A stretch of DNA of 64,000 nt from Achatina immaculata (GCA_009760885.1 CM019702.1:53419282-53483281); one strand, 5' to 3'. Shown: positions 22,191 through 35,317, numbered from the stretch's first letter. Translations and numbers: made by a program. The notes: a model not told the origin generated them from the letters alone.

Positions 22191-24014
22191 AGGAAGTTTC
22201 GTTAAAAGAACAGTGCAGACAAATAGAAGACTTACGTAATAAAGAGACCAAAAACATGCAGAAACAAATTAGTGAACTCGCAAGCAGGAAGACAAAATAT
22301 ACCTCAGGATGCCTGAAATCAAAATAAGGTAAAATGTTAATGGGAAAAGAAAACATTATGGACAAGTGGACAGAGTTCATCGGTGAGCTATATGGAAGTG
22401 AAAGACCAGAATTAACATCAGACACTAAAAACTATGATGGACCACCAATACTTGAATATGAAATCATAGATGCCATCAAACCCAAGAAGAAAGTAAAAGC
22501 GACTGGGCCTGATAATATAATAATAGAAGAAATAGAGGACCTAGAGGAGATATGAATAAAAATAATAATCAGGTTACTGAATGACATTTACAACGGTGGT
22601 TATATGCCCAGTGACCTGCTTACATCCAGTTTATAACATTACCAAAGAAACCAGAAGCTAACGGAATTTGTGGACCAGCGGAATAACAGCCTCTCATGTC
22701 ACATAACGAAGCTACTTATGAGAATAATTATGAGAAGAACAAGGACAAAGATAAAAATGAAAAAGCAGATGAAGAGTTTGGATTTGTTGAAGGAAATGGA
22801 ACACAATGCCATTTAAGGTTTACGAACACTAAAAGACGAGTTTTAGAAGTACAGAAGATCTCTGCTTTTGCTTCATTGATTACACTAAGGCATTCGACAC
22901 GGTGAAACATAATGAAATTATTAAAATGCTTGAAAATATCAGTATAGACTGCAAAGACCTGAGGATTGTAAAAAATCTATAGTAGCATCATGAAGCAGCA
23001 ATTCGAGATGAAAATAGAATTGGGAAATATCAACCTATCAAACAAGGGTTGCGACAAGGATGTGTACTATTTCCAGACCTTTATTCTCTGTACAGTGACA
23101 ATATTCTAAGAATGATCATCACAGAACCGGGCATAAAAATTGGAGGATACAATATTAGCAACCTTCGCTATGTTGAAGATAAAGTACTGATAGATGAGAA
23201 CCAACGAAACCTGCAAAATATCTTGGAAAAAGTCGCTATAGGAAGTGAAAAGAAAGGCCTTACTTTAAGCATAAAAAAAAAACAGACGATGGTTATGTTT
23301 AAAAAACAGAATCCACCAACATGCAGTATAAATTTAAACGGAACTATTCTAAAGCAGGTGCAGGTTTTCAAATACCTTGGAGCAGTAATAATTTCAGATG
23401 GGAAATGCAGAACAGAAATTAGGAACATAATAGGCCAACCAAAAACAGGCGAAGGACAGGCATTTGTGGAAAACCCTTGCGGAAGCCCCATGTGCCCTGG
23501 GCACTTAAGGTTCAGAGAGAGAGAGAGGCCAACCAAAGACTGCATTTGAGAGAATAAGAAACATATTACTCGACATATAATTATCAATGAATGTTAGAAA
23601 ACGAGTCCTAAAATGCTGTATTGAATCAATCGTGTTATATGGAAGTGAATCATGGACAATAGGCAAGTCTGAAAAAAAATCATTGGAAGAAGCAGAAATG
23701 TGGTTTATTAGAAGAATGTTGCGAATCCTCTGGACATCTAAATTAACAAATTAAGAGCTGGAAAGACAAAAAAATCTTGTCAAAAAATAAGAGAGAGATA
23801 TTGTACTTTCATAGCACATGCAATGAGAAGGAAGGGGCATTGAAAATATTATAAAAACATGAAAAATAGAAGAAAGAAGATCCAGAGGAAGACAGAGAGA
23901 AATGATATTGAACAATCTGGCGGGATGGTGTGAGAGGAGATCGTCAATTGAGCTGATAGCCTGCATGAAGGATATTGTATTATGGAGAAGCACGACATCT
24001 GATGAGGATGATGA
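22191..24014 (+). mobile_element. 5'-truncated RTE-like LINE, unit A
   Basis: Starts within the region between endonuclease and reverse transcriptase (SLKEQCRQIEDLRNKET-like) and runs through ATGPDN, ITKLL, QFGFVEG-, FIDYTKAFDTV- and GCVLFPDLYSLYS-type blocks to a GATGAGGATGATGATG end. The catalytic YADD box reads YVEDK here. The 10-bp sequence TGTATCTCTA flanks it at 22181-22190 and 24015-24024. Stops and shifts are frequent. The same truncation point at 41154 and 62997 shows one insertion copied with the unit. Confidence 0.85.
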
Positions 24015-24024
24015 TGTATCTCTA

Positions 24025-25610
24025 TAGCATGGCCATTCTTGTGAAAACTTTTTTGTTTCAGTTTCAGTTGATATTCATCCATCCTTGTCTTCTTTACCCC
24101 TGTCTGGGGAGAATATCAGCGACAATGGCTCTTCTTTTATTTTTATCCTGGGCTGCTCCTTCTATCAGTCTCCAGGTGTAGTCCAACTTTCTGATCTCTG
24201 ACTTCTTTGTCAGGTGTTTCTAGGCCTTCATTGTTTCCTCTTACCCTGTAGGCCAGAAATGTTCTGTCTCAAACCACGCCGAAATTCTCCTGTTAAATGT
24301 GCATGATATTGTTAACCGCGTCACCACAACAAACTAGTCTTATCTGTCACTTTCAGAAGCACTGACATGCCTTAGGACTACTACCAAAGTCACTGTAAAA
24401 AACCTTTACGCACAATACAATGTACAAAGAGTCTGCATTCGGCTTATAAATGAACCATGCAACGGCTTGCAATTCTATGAACACTGTTTACTTTCTTGAA
24501 AGCTCTTATATAGTCATTATTTAAATATTAAGGTGTTGGCTATATATATATGAATATATGTGTATATATATACCTCAGTGTCTTCTTAACACAATCTTAA
24601 TATCTCTTCTTGTATTACTCCAAAAATAAAGTATATATAGAGTGACGAGAAAGAAATTAAATATTTTGTGCAAACAAAACTTTATAAAACCGTTTAATTT
24701 GTGTCACTGAAGGAAATCATAAACAAAATACATAACTTGCCGTTACTGAATTGTCAAAATAATTACCGTATTTTGTTTCACAATTACACTTACATTTTAA
24801 TTGTTTGACATGTTACTACACTACGATGCCCACACTTTCTAATCTGGGGTAATGTTGGTCTATTCTAGTTAAATGTAGATGTACTTTAAAAAAATAACAG
24901 ATTCAGAAATGTGAAATTTTCTTTCGATAAAATATAGTACTGAATACACAGTATTTAAATCACGCCATCGACGAATTACTAGTCACTTTACCTTTAACCT
25001 TTCTAAACTTCCCCAGAGTTCTTTTATCGGCTTTAAATTACAAGTTAGCTTGTCAGCTCTATGGTAATGCATTAAAATTGCTTTTCTTTATATTCCGGTA
25101 GCGTTGAAAAGCTTAATTCAAGACCACAGCTCATGCAAAAGTATATCATAAGACTAAGTAGCACACTTTGTTTTACATTTTATTTATGAGAAAACATTTT
25201 TCACGAACGTATATCTAAGGTTAAACAATTCAGCAATCACCTTAATCAAAAACTGGCATTTCAATGCATCAAACACATGATTATATTTAACGGAGTTGAA
25301 ACTGTTTTCATGGACTAGATGATTATTTTACAGAGAGAAAGAAAATGCAACGGAATGAACGCGCAAAATCCTTTATCACAGAAGAAAAATATCCATTTTT
25401 GTAAAATCTAACAATATTTCGTATTCCCTCTAATTACGTCTGGCTAATAATATCAGTTCCGTGCTAGAAACATGACAATGTGCGGTCAGAATGTCATCTG
25501 CCCGCAAAGTTTAAACTATTAATTCTGTATATGGTAATTCATGAATAAAAAAAAAAGTCGTCATTCGGTTATATTGGAATATTTTCTCCTGATGTTGTTT
25601 CCTCGGCTGT
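24025..25610. repeat. LINE remnant and AT-rich spacer module
   Basis: 24060-24310 is the clearest copy of the LINE C-terminal remnant on the minus strand; 24310-25560 is the same spacer module as 1700-2930. A small TA tract lies at 24540-24572. No gene is seen. Confidence 0.6.
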
Positions 25611-25808
25611 TCAGATTACAAGGTGTTTACTTTTATAATAGTTTTAGCTATTTGGCTGAAATGTTCCTGAGCTAATAAGCATATAGAGATTCTTGATTCC
25701 AATAGTTCACATGCCGTGACCATTTTCCCGATTAGACAAGAAGTGTCAGGGAATTTTAGAAGGTGAGGAATGAAGGTGATTTGAATATGGTACTTATTCA
25801 TAACCAGG

Positions 25809-26000
25809 CAGCCTGGATAGCCGAGTGGTTAGGCGCTCGGTTTACTAATCCGGTGTTACCGAGTTCAGTCCCAGCTGTGGGATTTTTTTTCTTGTACACA
25901 CCAAAAAGTCCCAGGGGTTCACATAGCCTCTAAAAATGGGTACCAGACATATCTGGGAAGACAAAGCGGCCATGCGTGATACTAACCACATCACACTTTC
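25809..26000 (+). mobile_element. tRNA-Ser-headed SINE, copy B
   Basis: Same family as 838-1024; A box ATAGCCGAGTGGTTAGGCG, anticodon-loop TTACTAA, B box AGTTCAGTCC, T run, then the body block. It lies at the equivalent place in the unit, so it was copied with it and did not insert independently. Confidence 0.75.
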
Positions 26001-26784
26001 ATGTGTCGAAATTCATGGTAAAGACGCGCCTACCACCGTATTCCACAATATACTATAATGTCATGGCAAAGGAATTTTAACTTTGCCTTTATCTGTTACT
26101 TATTCAGAATCCACACTCTTACCTTTAGGTTTTGTCTAAATGGCAATCTATTTTAAGAGTACCCATAGAAGTAGTTTAGCAGCAACTTCAGATAGCAGGT
26201 CTACACCTATCAGACACTTGAACAGACGAATGACATATCAATTTCTTTCAGTGTATCTTCCATCAAGTAAGAGTTTTCTTGTTAGCTGTTGATACTGACG
26301 TAACAAAGCAACTTAAGCTCATGATTGTTTCACATCATTATTTAACGCTGATATGTTTAATGCTTTGGTTACTGCCATAAATCAAAATTGATTTTAAAAA
26401 AAAGAATGTTGTAGCATCATTAACTCCCACTCGCTGGTGTAATTCTTTTTTCGGAGAGGGGGAGTGGGAACTAATCACATCAAAGCTGACCATGACCTCC
26501 CCGTTAATCACGTCAGCCAGACTAAGCGCAAATAAAGAATTTCTAATGCCTCAATGGTGAGGATGTTCTGAAAAAAAAAACTTTAGATCTTTAATTGTTT
26601 TATAATTGTGCTTCAACATGGACTACAGAACTGATTTGATCACAGTCTCAGGAAGAAAGAACAAGAACCACGTCGCTGTACATGGAAAGAAGTCACAGTG
26701 TTTTTACAACAAAAGTGTACTTTTAATTCTGAATACGCGTCAAGATTTATTTATGTTCTGTCTATTTATGGCATCAAATAACCC

Positions 26785-26897
26785 TGTGTGGGAAGTGTCG
26801 GAACTGTGGGAAGTGTGGGAAGTGTGGGAAGTGTCGGAAGTGTGGGAAGTGTGGGAACTGTGGGAAGTGTCGGAAGTGTGGGAAGTGTGGGAAGTGA
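26785..26897 (+). repeat. 9-bp minisatellite (GTGGGAAGT type)
   Basis: About 12 copies of a 9-bp repeat with GTGGGAAGT, GTCGGAAGT and GTGGGAACT versions. It interrupts a sequence that is short in the related modules at 20745, 39650 and 61530 and has a smaller array at 48718-48785. It gives a WEVSEVWEV-like pattern in translation, which I take as incidental. Confidence 0.9.
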
Positions 26898-27839
26898 CCT
26901 TTTCATTAGCGGAAAGAAGCACTATTGAAATCCAGAGATTTGTCTAACAATGAGCAGTAGTGTTCTGAGAAAGATAAATCACTGTGAGTAGGAGAAAAGA
27001 ACTATGAGAAGGATGTGGGCAGCGGCATTATATGGAACAGTGTGTCTGCTGTTCTAGGGAAAGCAAGTATGGGCCCCCAGACGAAATAAGAAAGAGCTGA
27101 GTTAAGGTTTTACACAAGTCTATGAAATTAAGACTATTCTTGTAGTGTGTTTTCTACTGAAAGAAATATCTTTTTTTTGTGACAGATTTTCAAACATACA
27201 AATAGTACCGCCCAATGCAGCAAATAAAAGATATTATATAATGTTTACCTTTGCCGGGCACCTAGATACAATAATTTCAGTATTACGCTCTGCATTCTAC
27301 AGGATGGTGTCTCAAGAACCATCTATTGGTATATTAGTGTTATGTACATTGTATAAATCATTACAGGTCTGTTTCTTCGTGACTTTCTGCTCCTATGAAT
27401 TCAACGTCATAATTCATTGTATATCCATGTTCTAATTTATTGCATGGCATACTTATCTAAGTGTATTCTGTCTAAATACGGTATATGTATTGCAAATATA
27501 CTTCCTTTTATGAAATAGTGGATTCTCCATCTATTTTGTATTTCAGTATTTTTCTGTACATAATATGCAGTGTGTGGACGTTTTAGTTCCTAGTCAGGTA
27601 CTCTACGGTTTACGACTGCATTTACGACATTAAGAGTCGAAATATCGGAAGTGGAAATTGTGTCATATAACCAGTGTGCCGAACACCATATAAATATACA
27701 ATTAGAACATAATGATTAGATGAAGTTTCTTTGATAATGATATCGAGATAACACAAGAATTGAGTTAGCGTGTCGAAGAAGTTTCCTATTAGTAAATCAG
27801 TTCTTCTTGTATGCCTGTACGATTTGGCCAAATATAATT

Positions 27840-28610
27840 CCTATAGTTTCTCAATATTTACTGCTCAAGTGTTTGTAAAGAAAAATATTATTTGATGAGT
27901 TTTACAGTCTGTAAAATGTAGAAATTCTTACAAGTAGTAATTCAGTCATTAAATATGTACCAACAATAGCGAACAAGATCGCTACAGAAAATATGGCAAA
28001 ATATGGCAAAACAAGCAATAATCAAAATAAAATTCGTCACAATCAACGAGGTCAATTTCTTGTTACTAGTGAAAACTCCACCAGATTGTGCGGGAGTTTT
28101 GAACTTAATTTACCGTTCTGCTTGTTTATGTAGCTTAATTTCTTGTATCGCAGTACAGATAATTTTAATTACATGTCCCATGAGTGGAATGATGAATTTT
28201 ATAATTAAAGAAATATATCAAACTTGTCTGCATAATCCGCGATAACACAATCAAAGTTATCTTTATTACTGAGTTGAGAAAATTTCATTACAGTCTGTCG
28301 ATGCCGTACACAGGGAATACACTAAACTGGGAAATGATGTACAGAAGACGAAAATGTTAATATTTTTTATTAGTGATACACAGCTTTTAATTTGCGGAAA
28401 AATTACACATAATAAAACAGAAGCAAAATATAGCTGGAACATTTTGAACACATATATGACTTTCTGAGAAGCAACTGGTATCATTGTTAAGACACTGGGA
28501 CTAAAATAATAGGAGTAATTATAATTATTCATTAAACTTTTCGATGCTCTATACTTCTCGAGAGGTGATCCCCGCTGTGATGTATACGTCGCGAAGACAG
28601 TGCTGAATAC
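27840..28610 (-). pseudogene. Decayed GPCR exons 3 and 2, unit B
   Basis: 27840-28330 follows exon 3 of the intact genes on the minus strand from the YRET end back to the EMKFS region, with many stops and shifts. 28540-28610 resembles part of exon 2 (compare 14075-14150). No exon 1 is found upstream. The nearly identical decayed copy at 49500-50270 shows it was already dead or died early and was copied with the unit. Confidence 0.65.
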
Positions 28611-28699
28611 TTTCTTCCCTGTCTCAAACGCCAAGACCCATCGGTCGTGCTGACAATTTTTTTTGTTTTCTTTTTTATCAGTAGAAATTATAATCATGT

Positions 28700-29768
28700 T
28701 GTAACTCTTGGATTCTTCTATTCTCGTCTCATTTAAGTCACATTATATAGCTCATAACACATTCATTTTTTTTTATTACGCACTGTTATAAACAATCAAG
28801 TACAAGGACAACAAAATAAATGTCTAAGATCACCGCTTCCGTTTAACCAAGCACGTGTTAGATTTATTAATTAGACGCTAGTCGTAACATTTAGTAAGTC
28901 CGCTCCAGAAACTGGATGTTTGTGAAAATAAAGGACGTGATTACGGCACAAAACCATGACGGATGATCTGCTGTTTCCTCCTGTCTCTAACTTCGAGTAT
29001 AATCTATCTCAGTGGTTCCATATTTTAAAAAAAATTCACAGAATCCCTGCCGGTTCAGCATCCGAGCATTTGGCCGCCATGCTTCGGATAAATTTCATAT
29101 CTGTATTGTAGCTCGTCTGTAGCAACGAATTAAAAAAAAACAAGTAAACATGTCTTTTGCAACTAACTGTTAATCACTTAAAGTTAGATTCGATCCATGG
29201 TTTCATAACGGTACCTTCATCAAGATTTAACAATGGCTGACAGAGCAGCTTATTTTCCCGCACATTATTCTGATAACAGCTCTGAAATTCCTCATTATCT
29301 TTCCTGTATGTCAGTTAATGAAGACCAGAAAATCAAAGAAGAGGAGAATGTTTCACGAACTCTTCTGTAGCAGTATATAACAATCAGAAATAAAGTACCC
29401 GTCTCAGGTAGGAAAAACTCTGTTTCCATAGAACAAGAGGAAATACTTATGGGAAAAGAATAATTAATAATGCATTTAGACATTTTAAATCGGAGAATAA
29501 ATTAGCCTTTGACAGACACACATCTGAACAGAGATAAATAATTTCTTGCGTGAGGTATAAGTAAAGCTTTCAACAAATGCGTTCAAAATTTACAACTGTG
29601 ATGTACAAAATATTATTACAGCAAACACTTTGAGAATTACGAAATATTTATCTATTCAAAACCCCACAATAGGTTGGAGTAATGAATATTAAAAAAAAAC
29701 AGACAAGTGCTTCAGTGTAGAGTTATAAAATCTTGAGCAAGAGGATGGAAAGTATGCAATATGTTAAC
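28700..29768. repeat. Segment X, unit B (complete)
   Basis: Matches 3880-5470 and 50350-51375. The insertion site used in unit A lies at about 29300 and is uninterrupted here. No gene is seen. Confidence 0.65.
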
Positions 29769-30325
29769 AAAAATAACTTTCGATAAAACACGATACAGTG
29801 AGCAAGCACGTGAAGCATGGAAGTCTGTATGGCTTGTTGAGCGTAGCGTCCTCGCTCACGTGATCCGAACGTATGAAGACCTATATACAGTCTAGGACTG
29901 CATAACGGAGAGAGAGAGAGATAGTCTGAAGATATGACGGCCTTAGTTTCGTTTCGCTCCCTTCCCAGATGGCCAGAGTTAAGGTGTTTCAATGCAGAAG
30001 CAAGTTGTTTGTCCGTCGACCAAAGCCTATAAACGGCTAGGCAACCAGGTTCGTGCAAACGGTGTACTACGTTTTTGTCCACCGATGGTCTCAAAACTGC
30101 CCAATCCTCCGCAAAGAGTATCGGGTCTGCAGTATGTAATGTGCGTTGGTTGTGAGTGCCGGGCTTCTTCTCGTTCGTTAGAGCAGAGAGACCCAGGTCG
30201 CAGCCGGTTAAAGGAATTGAAACGCCGCTGGGGTCGAAAGGAATCCGCTCTGAGCAGAGCCCTGTCTCCCTTGCCCCGCGTCTATCTGTGGGTAGATATC
30301 CGACTAAGGCTAGATGAAGAAAGCT

Positions 30326-31275
30326 ATATCGTTAATCCTGATAGTAGTCATATGCTTGTCTCAAAGATTAACCCATGATGTCTACGTTCACACTGTCTCA
30401 CGGTGAAACCGCAAATGGCTCATTAAATCAGAATAGGTTCCTTAGATGACACGATCCTACTTGGATAATTGTAGCAATTCCAGAGCTAATACATGCTTAC
30501 CAATCCACAACCTTCGTTGAAAGAGCGCCTTTATTAGTTCAAAACCAATCGTCGTTGCCCTTCGCGGGTTGCGTCATCCCAACTGGTGACTTTGGATAAC
30601 TTTGTTCTGATCCCATGGCCTTCTATGCCGGCGACGCATCTTTCAAATATTTGCCCTATCAAATGCCGATGTTACGTGACATGCCTATCATGTTTGTAAC
30701 GGATAACGAGAAATCAGGGATCGATTCCGGAGAGGGAACATGAGAAACTGTTACCACAACCAAGGAAGGCTGCAGGCGTGGTACTTACCCACTACCGGCA
30801 CGGGGAGATAGTGATGAAAAATAACAATACGGGACTCTTTCAATGCCCGTAATTGGAATGAGTACACTTTAAACCCTTTAACACGATCTATTAGAGCGCA
30901 AGTCTGGTTCTAGCATTCATTCATTCATTTGCATGCCCCTTCTGGAACTTTGACTCCTTAACACCACTCCTGTTGGTCTCTCGGTTGTGAGTAAGATGGC
31001 ATGCTGCTGATGCATCCATTTGCAGAACATCTACGATGTCTTGTAGCCATCTTCGCCTTGGTCTTCCTCTCTTTCTTTTACCCGTTATGCACGCTTTCAA
31101 GACGGTCGTTCTAGAGTATCATGACGTTTAATGTGTCCAAAATATTCAAGTTTTCTCTATTTAGTCCTCTTTACTACCCATCATTTTTTCAATATTACGT
31201 TCTAAATAATAATTTCAGTTCCAATAGCGTATATTAAAGTTGTTGGAGTGAAAAAGCTCGTAGTTGCATCTCAGA
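30326..31275 (+). pseudogene. Degenerate 18S rRNA 5' third, unit B
   Basis: Follows 18S rRNA from GTTAATCCTGATAGTAGTC through TCACACTGTCTCACGGTGAA to GCAAGTCTGGT at 30908 and again from TTCCAATAGCGTATATTAAAG to GCATCTCAGACGC. It is closer to real 18S than unit A in several places. A LINE 3' end lies where the conserved 530-loop sequence should be. Confidence 0.9.
30909..31203 (-). mobile_element. LINE 3' end inside 18S-like sequence, unit B
   Basis: On the minus strand about 60 codons stay open (roughly 30920-31105): GKRKRGRPRRRWLQDIVD, then HLTHNRETNRSGVKE, KGHANE and stop. This is a standard C-terminal end of a non-LTR retrotransposon protein. Three AATG units follow as tail. It is the best-preserved of the three copies; the unit C copy (52534-52715) has an internal deletion. 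Confidence 0.8.
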
Positions 31276-32034
31276 CGCCCTGCTGGTGTGTGGAGTGGGG
31301 TTCCTCCGGTTAATGAAGAAAGGTGCAAATGGGGTTGCTGTGCGGCACTGTGGGAAAGGTGAAAGAGAGGAATAAGCGAAGTAAACAGAAGTCAAATAAC
31401 GGCACCCCTGATCTGGAGGTGGGCCACGTCCTAAATTCACTCATATCGGGCAAAATGCCTGAATCGTTTTAACTAAGAGGTTAAGACACTGCTGGCGAGA
31501 TTCTTCGGATGCTGCGCGTGGAGTGAAGCTCCTCCCGATCAAAGAAGAAAATGCGGAAAGCAATTAGGGTAGCTGTGTGGCGCCGATGTGAAAAGGTAAT
31601 GGAAAGGATAAAGTGAAGCTTAATCGGTATGTCCAGTAGTATCGCGGCGAGATCTACCCATATCACGGCGCCTCTGCTCTAGAGGAAGGCCATATCCGAA
31701 ACACACCCATACTGGTGAAATATGCCTAAACCAGCTTACATCAGGAGTGAACCTTGATGGCTACTCATGTCACGGTACCTCTGGTCTACAGGTCGGTCAA
31801 GTCTGATATATACTCATACCGGTGAAATATGCCTAATCCGGCTTACACCAGGGATGAAACTTGATGGCTACGCATGTGACGGTACCTCTGCTCTACAGGT
31901 CTGTCATATCCTAAACATGTCCATACTGTGATAAAGTCAAACTCCGTAATGGAAGGGCAATCACCTCTCTTCCCTTCGTAGATACAGGTATCACAAAACA
32001 CGTCGAGGATTTCCGGTGAGAAAGCCTAACTCTA

Positions 32035-32243
32035 GATCAAACTGGTGCAACGAAAACAACGGTGTCACGCAATCTCGCTTCTGAGTCCCACCAAGAATAC
32101 ATTCTCAACCCGCCCGATACTCTGAACCTCTTGTTGTCATCTCGAGGATCTCGTGTGGTCCTTTTGGGGGACCATGGTACCTATAAAGGACCACAGCTGT
32201 AAATTCAGTAGGATCACAAGGTGGTCTTGCTGATAGAAGCGAA
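32035..32243 (+). mobile_element. Retroposon tail module, composite B
   Basis: Same module as 12030-12240; it lacks the GAA repeats at its end and passes directly into segment X. Confidence 0.7.
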
Positions 32244-32560
32244 CGTATGTCAACTAATGAAAACCAGAAAAGCAAAGAAGTGAATGTTTCAATAACTTTT
32301 TGTAAGACAACTCTCAACAAAGACATGCAAAATGTACAACAGAGATATACGATTTTGCAAATTATCCTTACAGTGAACACACGAAGAATGATGGAATTTG
32401 CATCTGCTCAAAACTAAAAAAAAAAGTGTTGGATCAATATATAACAACAGATAACTACTTCAGTGTCAGGTTCTCTGTACTCGAGCAAGTGGACAGAAAG
32501 TATGCGATAAGCCAATAGAATGTTCATCATTATTAAAAAGAAGCTCTATGGCTTGTCTTT

Positions 32561-35003
32561 TTATTTGTTTTCTCTTGACTGCGCTCGAAATATAGCTCGT
32601 AAGGTTTCTCTGTATTTACTGCTCATGTGATAGTAAATAAAAATATTTGTTGATGAGTTCACAGACTGTAGGATACAGATGATTCCAAAAAGTATTATTC
32701 CAATTTTAAAGTATTTACCACCAAAGCAAATCTCTGGTTCCAACGCTACAGCCAGCACGGTGATACAGAGAGGTGAAAAGCAAACAATAAATAAAGTGGA
32801 AATCATCACAATCATCTTGGACACTTTCTGGTTACGGCTAGAGATTCTGTCAGCTTGTGCAGGAGCTGCGGACGTTTTTCTCCATTGTGTTTGCTTCTGT
32901 AATTGAACTACCAGTATCACAGTGCAGATTACGATGATGGCAAAAGCTGGCAATGGAATAATGAAATTATTTATGACATAAGAAATGCTTTCAATGATTT
33001 TGCCATCACCCACAAAAACACGACCAAGGATAGTCTTATTTCTTAATGGAGAAAATTTCATTTCCAATTTACTGGCAGCGTACATAGGGGCTACAGTAGC
33101 CTGGAGAATGATGAACACAGTAACGATAATGATGACCATCTTTTTTGACGACAGAAAGCTTTTCACCTGAACAGAAAAAAAGATATAATGGAAAAAAATT
33201 AATCTTTCTTTCTTTCTCTCACTCTCTCACTCTCTCTTTCTTTCTTTTTTTCTTTCTTTCTTTCTTTCTAGTTTCTGTCTGTCTTCTTCTTTCTTTACTT
33301 TTTCTATATTTCTTCACCTTTACAATCCGTCGCACATCAGTGACACATATACTTCCTGACGTTATCTAAATTAGCACTTTGTAAACATTTAGCATGGGTA
33401 GTAGGTTACAAGGAGATTTTTATGTTCGAGACAGCAGATTTTCTTTCCGTTTGTTAAACTAAAGAAACAGTGATATAGCCCATTCAAAATTGGACTGAAA
33501 TGTATTTTGTTATATTTATTCATCTAAATGTGTCTGTCTTCCTTTCTGAGCAAGATCTATATCATTTTCTACTTGAGAAACAATTATATCATTTAAAAAT
33601 AATAAACAGTCTGTATAAACAACATAACATGCGCATGTATTACACAATTTAAAACGTAACTCTCAACCTTTAACGGTGCTATTATGCACAAACATCTTTC
33701 CAGGGTGATTACTGCTGTGATCCAGCTGCTAACTCGAGTGAAGGCTGTATGAGGTATTGTAAAGACGAAGAAACTAACTTCTAATGGGTCCAAAGGCAAG
33801 TCGGCTGCAATCATTGATGGGTTGAACATAACATTTACTCCCACGAGTGTTATAAGTGAGCCAAGGTCAGAAACGGCGAGACCTTTGTAGGAATACAATT
33901 GTATTAAAGTTATTAAAATATAAACTTAAGTAATTCTCTTACACAGCGAATATGATCCATTAAAAAAAAATGTTCATTTTCATTTCAATTGTTGTATAAT
34001 ATCATCGCCAGCTATATTGGCCATCGCAAAATAGAGTATTGTCGTAACTGATAATTTTTAGTAATGAAGTGTCTTTTTATATATGGCAAAGACATGCCAG
34101 ACATGGGGATCCAAGAATTCCAACGAGAAGAACGAGATCGAAAGTGAACGTGGTTTGTGTCATTTCCAGAAGATGTGTGCTGGACTAAATTTTCTTCGTT
34201 AAGGACAGTCTCATAGAAACATTGTACCTGGACTTGCGGGAGAGTTGGTTAATGTCACAACTCGCGGACGAGGAGGAAAAGGAGTTCATTTTACAACAAC
34301 ACGGGGACTCACGCTATTGCTATTTGAAGGTCTAGGAGTATCTACATGAAGACTTGCCAGTTCAGTTCTTTGGTCGTCTGGAGAAGGCCCACCACACGGT
34401 TACGTGCAAATACACTGCAGGAATTGTGAAGGGACATCAACATCGACATCAAGAATACCACACAATATATGATTGAGAGGCACTCGGGCATATGCCTTAC
34501 CACATGTAGGTCGCATACACAGTGTATTAAAGGAATATATTTCTCTTTAAAACAGTGGTAATATCATGTATTCTGCTCAGTGTTTGTGAGAATAAGATAT
34601 TTCAAGATTAATCAATGATTTGTCAATGTTCAATAAACACACACAAATGCACATTTTATAGTGTGCAAACATGCAGTCTGCGACTCACGGATGATATACT
34701 TGCGTCAGGGTTAAAAACCATAGCTGACCAAAACGATATCCCAATTCTCCGTTGGCAAACCCAGTAAAAGGCATAGCACGCATAACAAGGCAAGGATCGA
34801 CATAGTCCCCATGGTGGTGGAGTCTGATGAAGATGTATTGCACATCCCCTGGTATTATACTGTACTTCGGGACTAAAAATGTAGAGGCCGTAATCCGATA
34901 CAACGTCGATACGATGGTGTACCTCGACACCTCTATAGCATAGTATACAAAAACATCAGCTCACTTTTATATGGAGGGAGCACAATTTAAGAGAACACGA
35001 CAT

Positions 35004-35036
<33 letters not shown>

Positions 35037-35317
35037 TAATCCTGTCATGCCTTAGTGGCAGATAAGGATGTAGTGTTAATGTCCACATTTTCCGAGATAT
35101 GGTCAGTATCACGCCTAGTTGACTTTCCTTCGCCAATTTCAGAAGAAGTCGGTTAACCATTTCTACAGCTGGGTGACTGGTGTGCCTCCAGCAGAATTCG
35201 AACCCCCGACCTCCGCCATGGGAGACTGGTACACTAACCACCACACAACTCAGACACCATTTATATGTATACAAAATATTTGGAAAATAATATTAATTTA
35301 ATCTTAACACGCATACA

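Larger units (their letters stand above)
640..25600. repeat. Duplicated unit A of the GPCR array
   Basis: Unit A is the first of three colinear segments. Shared landmarks in order are the SINE (838), spacer modules, a decayed GPCR 3' part (5695), the rDNA composite (9652), the GPCR gene (12970-16018), the Penelope fragment (17570), the orphan exon 1 (21430) and the LINE (22191). It is longer than unit B mainly because of extra material between 3160 and 9540: a second X segment, a decayed GPCR/transposase block and two LINE fragments. Boundaries are placed where the sequence at 640, 25611 and 47630 resumes the same order; the true duplication breakpoints were not computed. Confidence 0.7.
29770..32243 (+). 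mobile_element. rDNA-derived composite, unit B
   Basis: Same parts as the unit A composite but with a longer 5' side, from about 29770, shared with unit C and including a short GA tract at 29909-29921. Order: apparent 5' ETS (29930-30325), 18S-like (30326-30908), LINE 3' end (30909-31203), 18S-like again (31204-31275), repeats, and the tail module (32035-32243). At the 3' end segment X resumes at GTATGTCAACTAATG, the same point as in unit A. The 5' junction differs from unit A, so a rearrangement or deletion took place in one lineage. Confidence 0.65.

Noticed and set aside
26606..26947. 113-codon frame with WEV repeats as a repeat protein
   Set aside because: The repeats come from a 9-bp minisatellite and the frame is not kept in the related modules.
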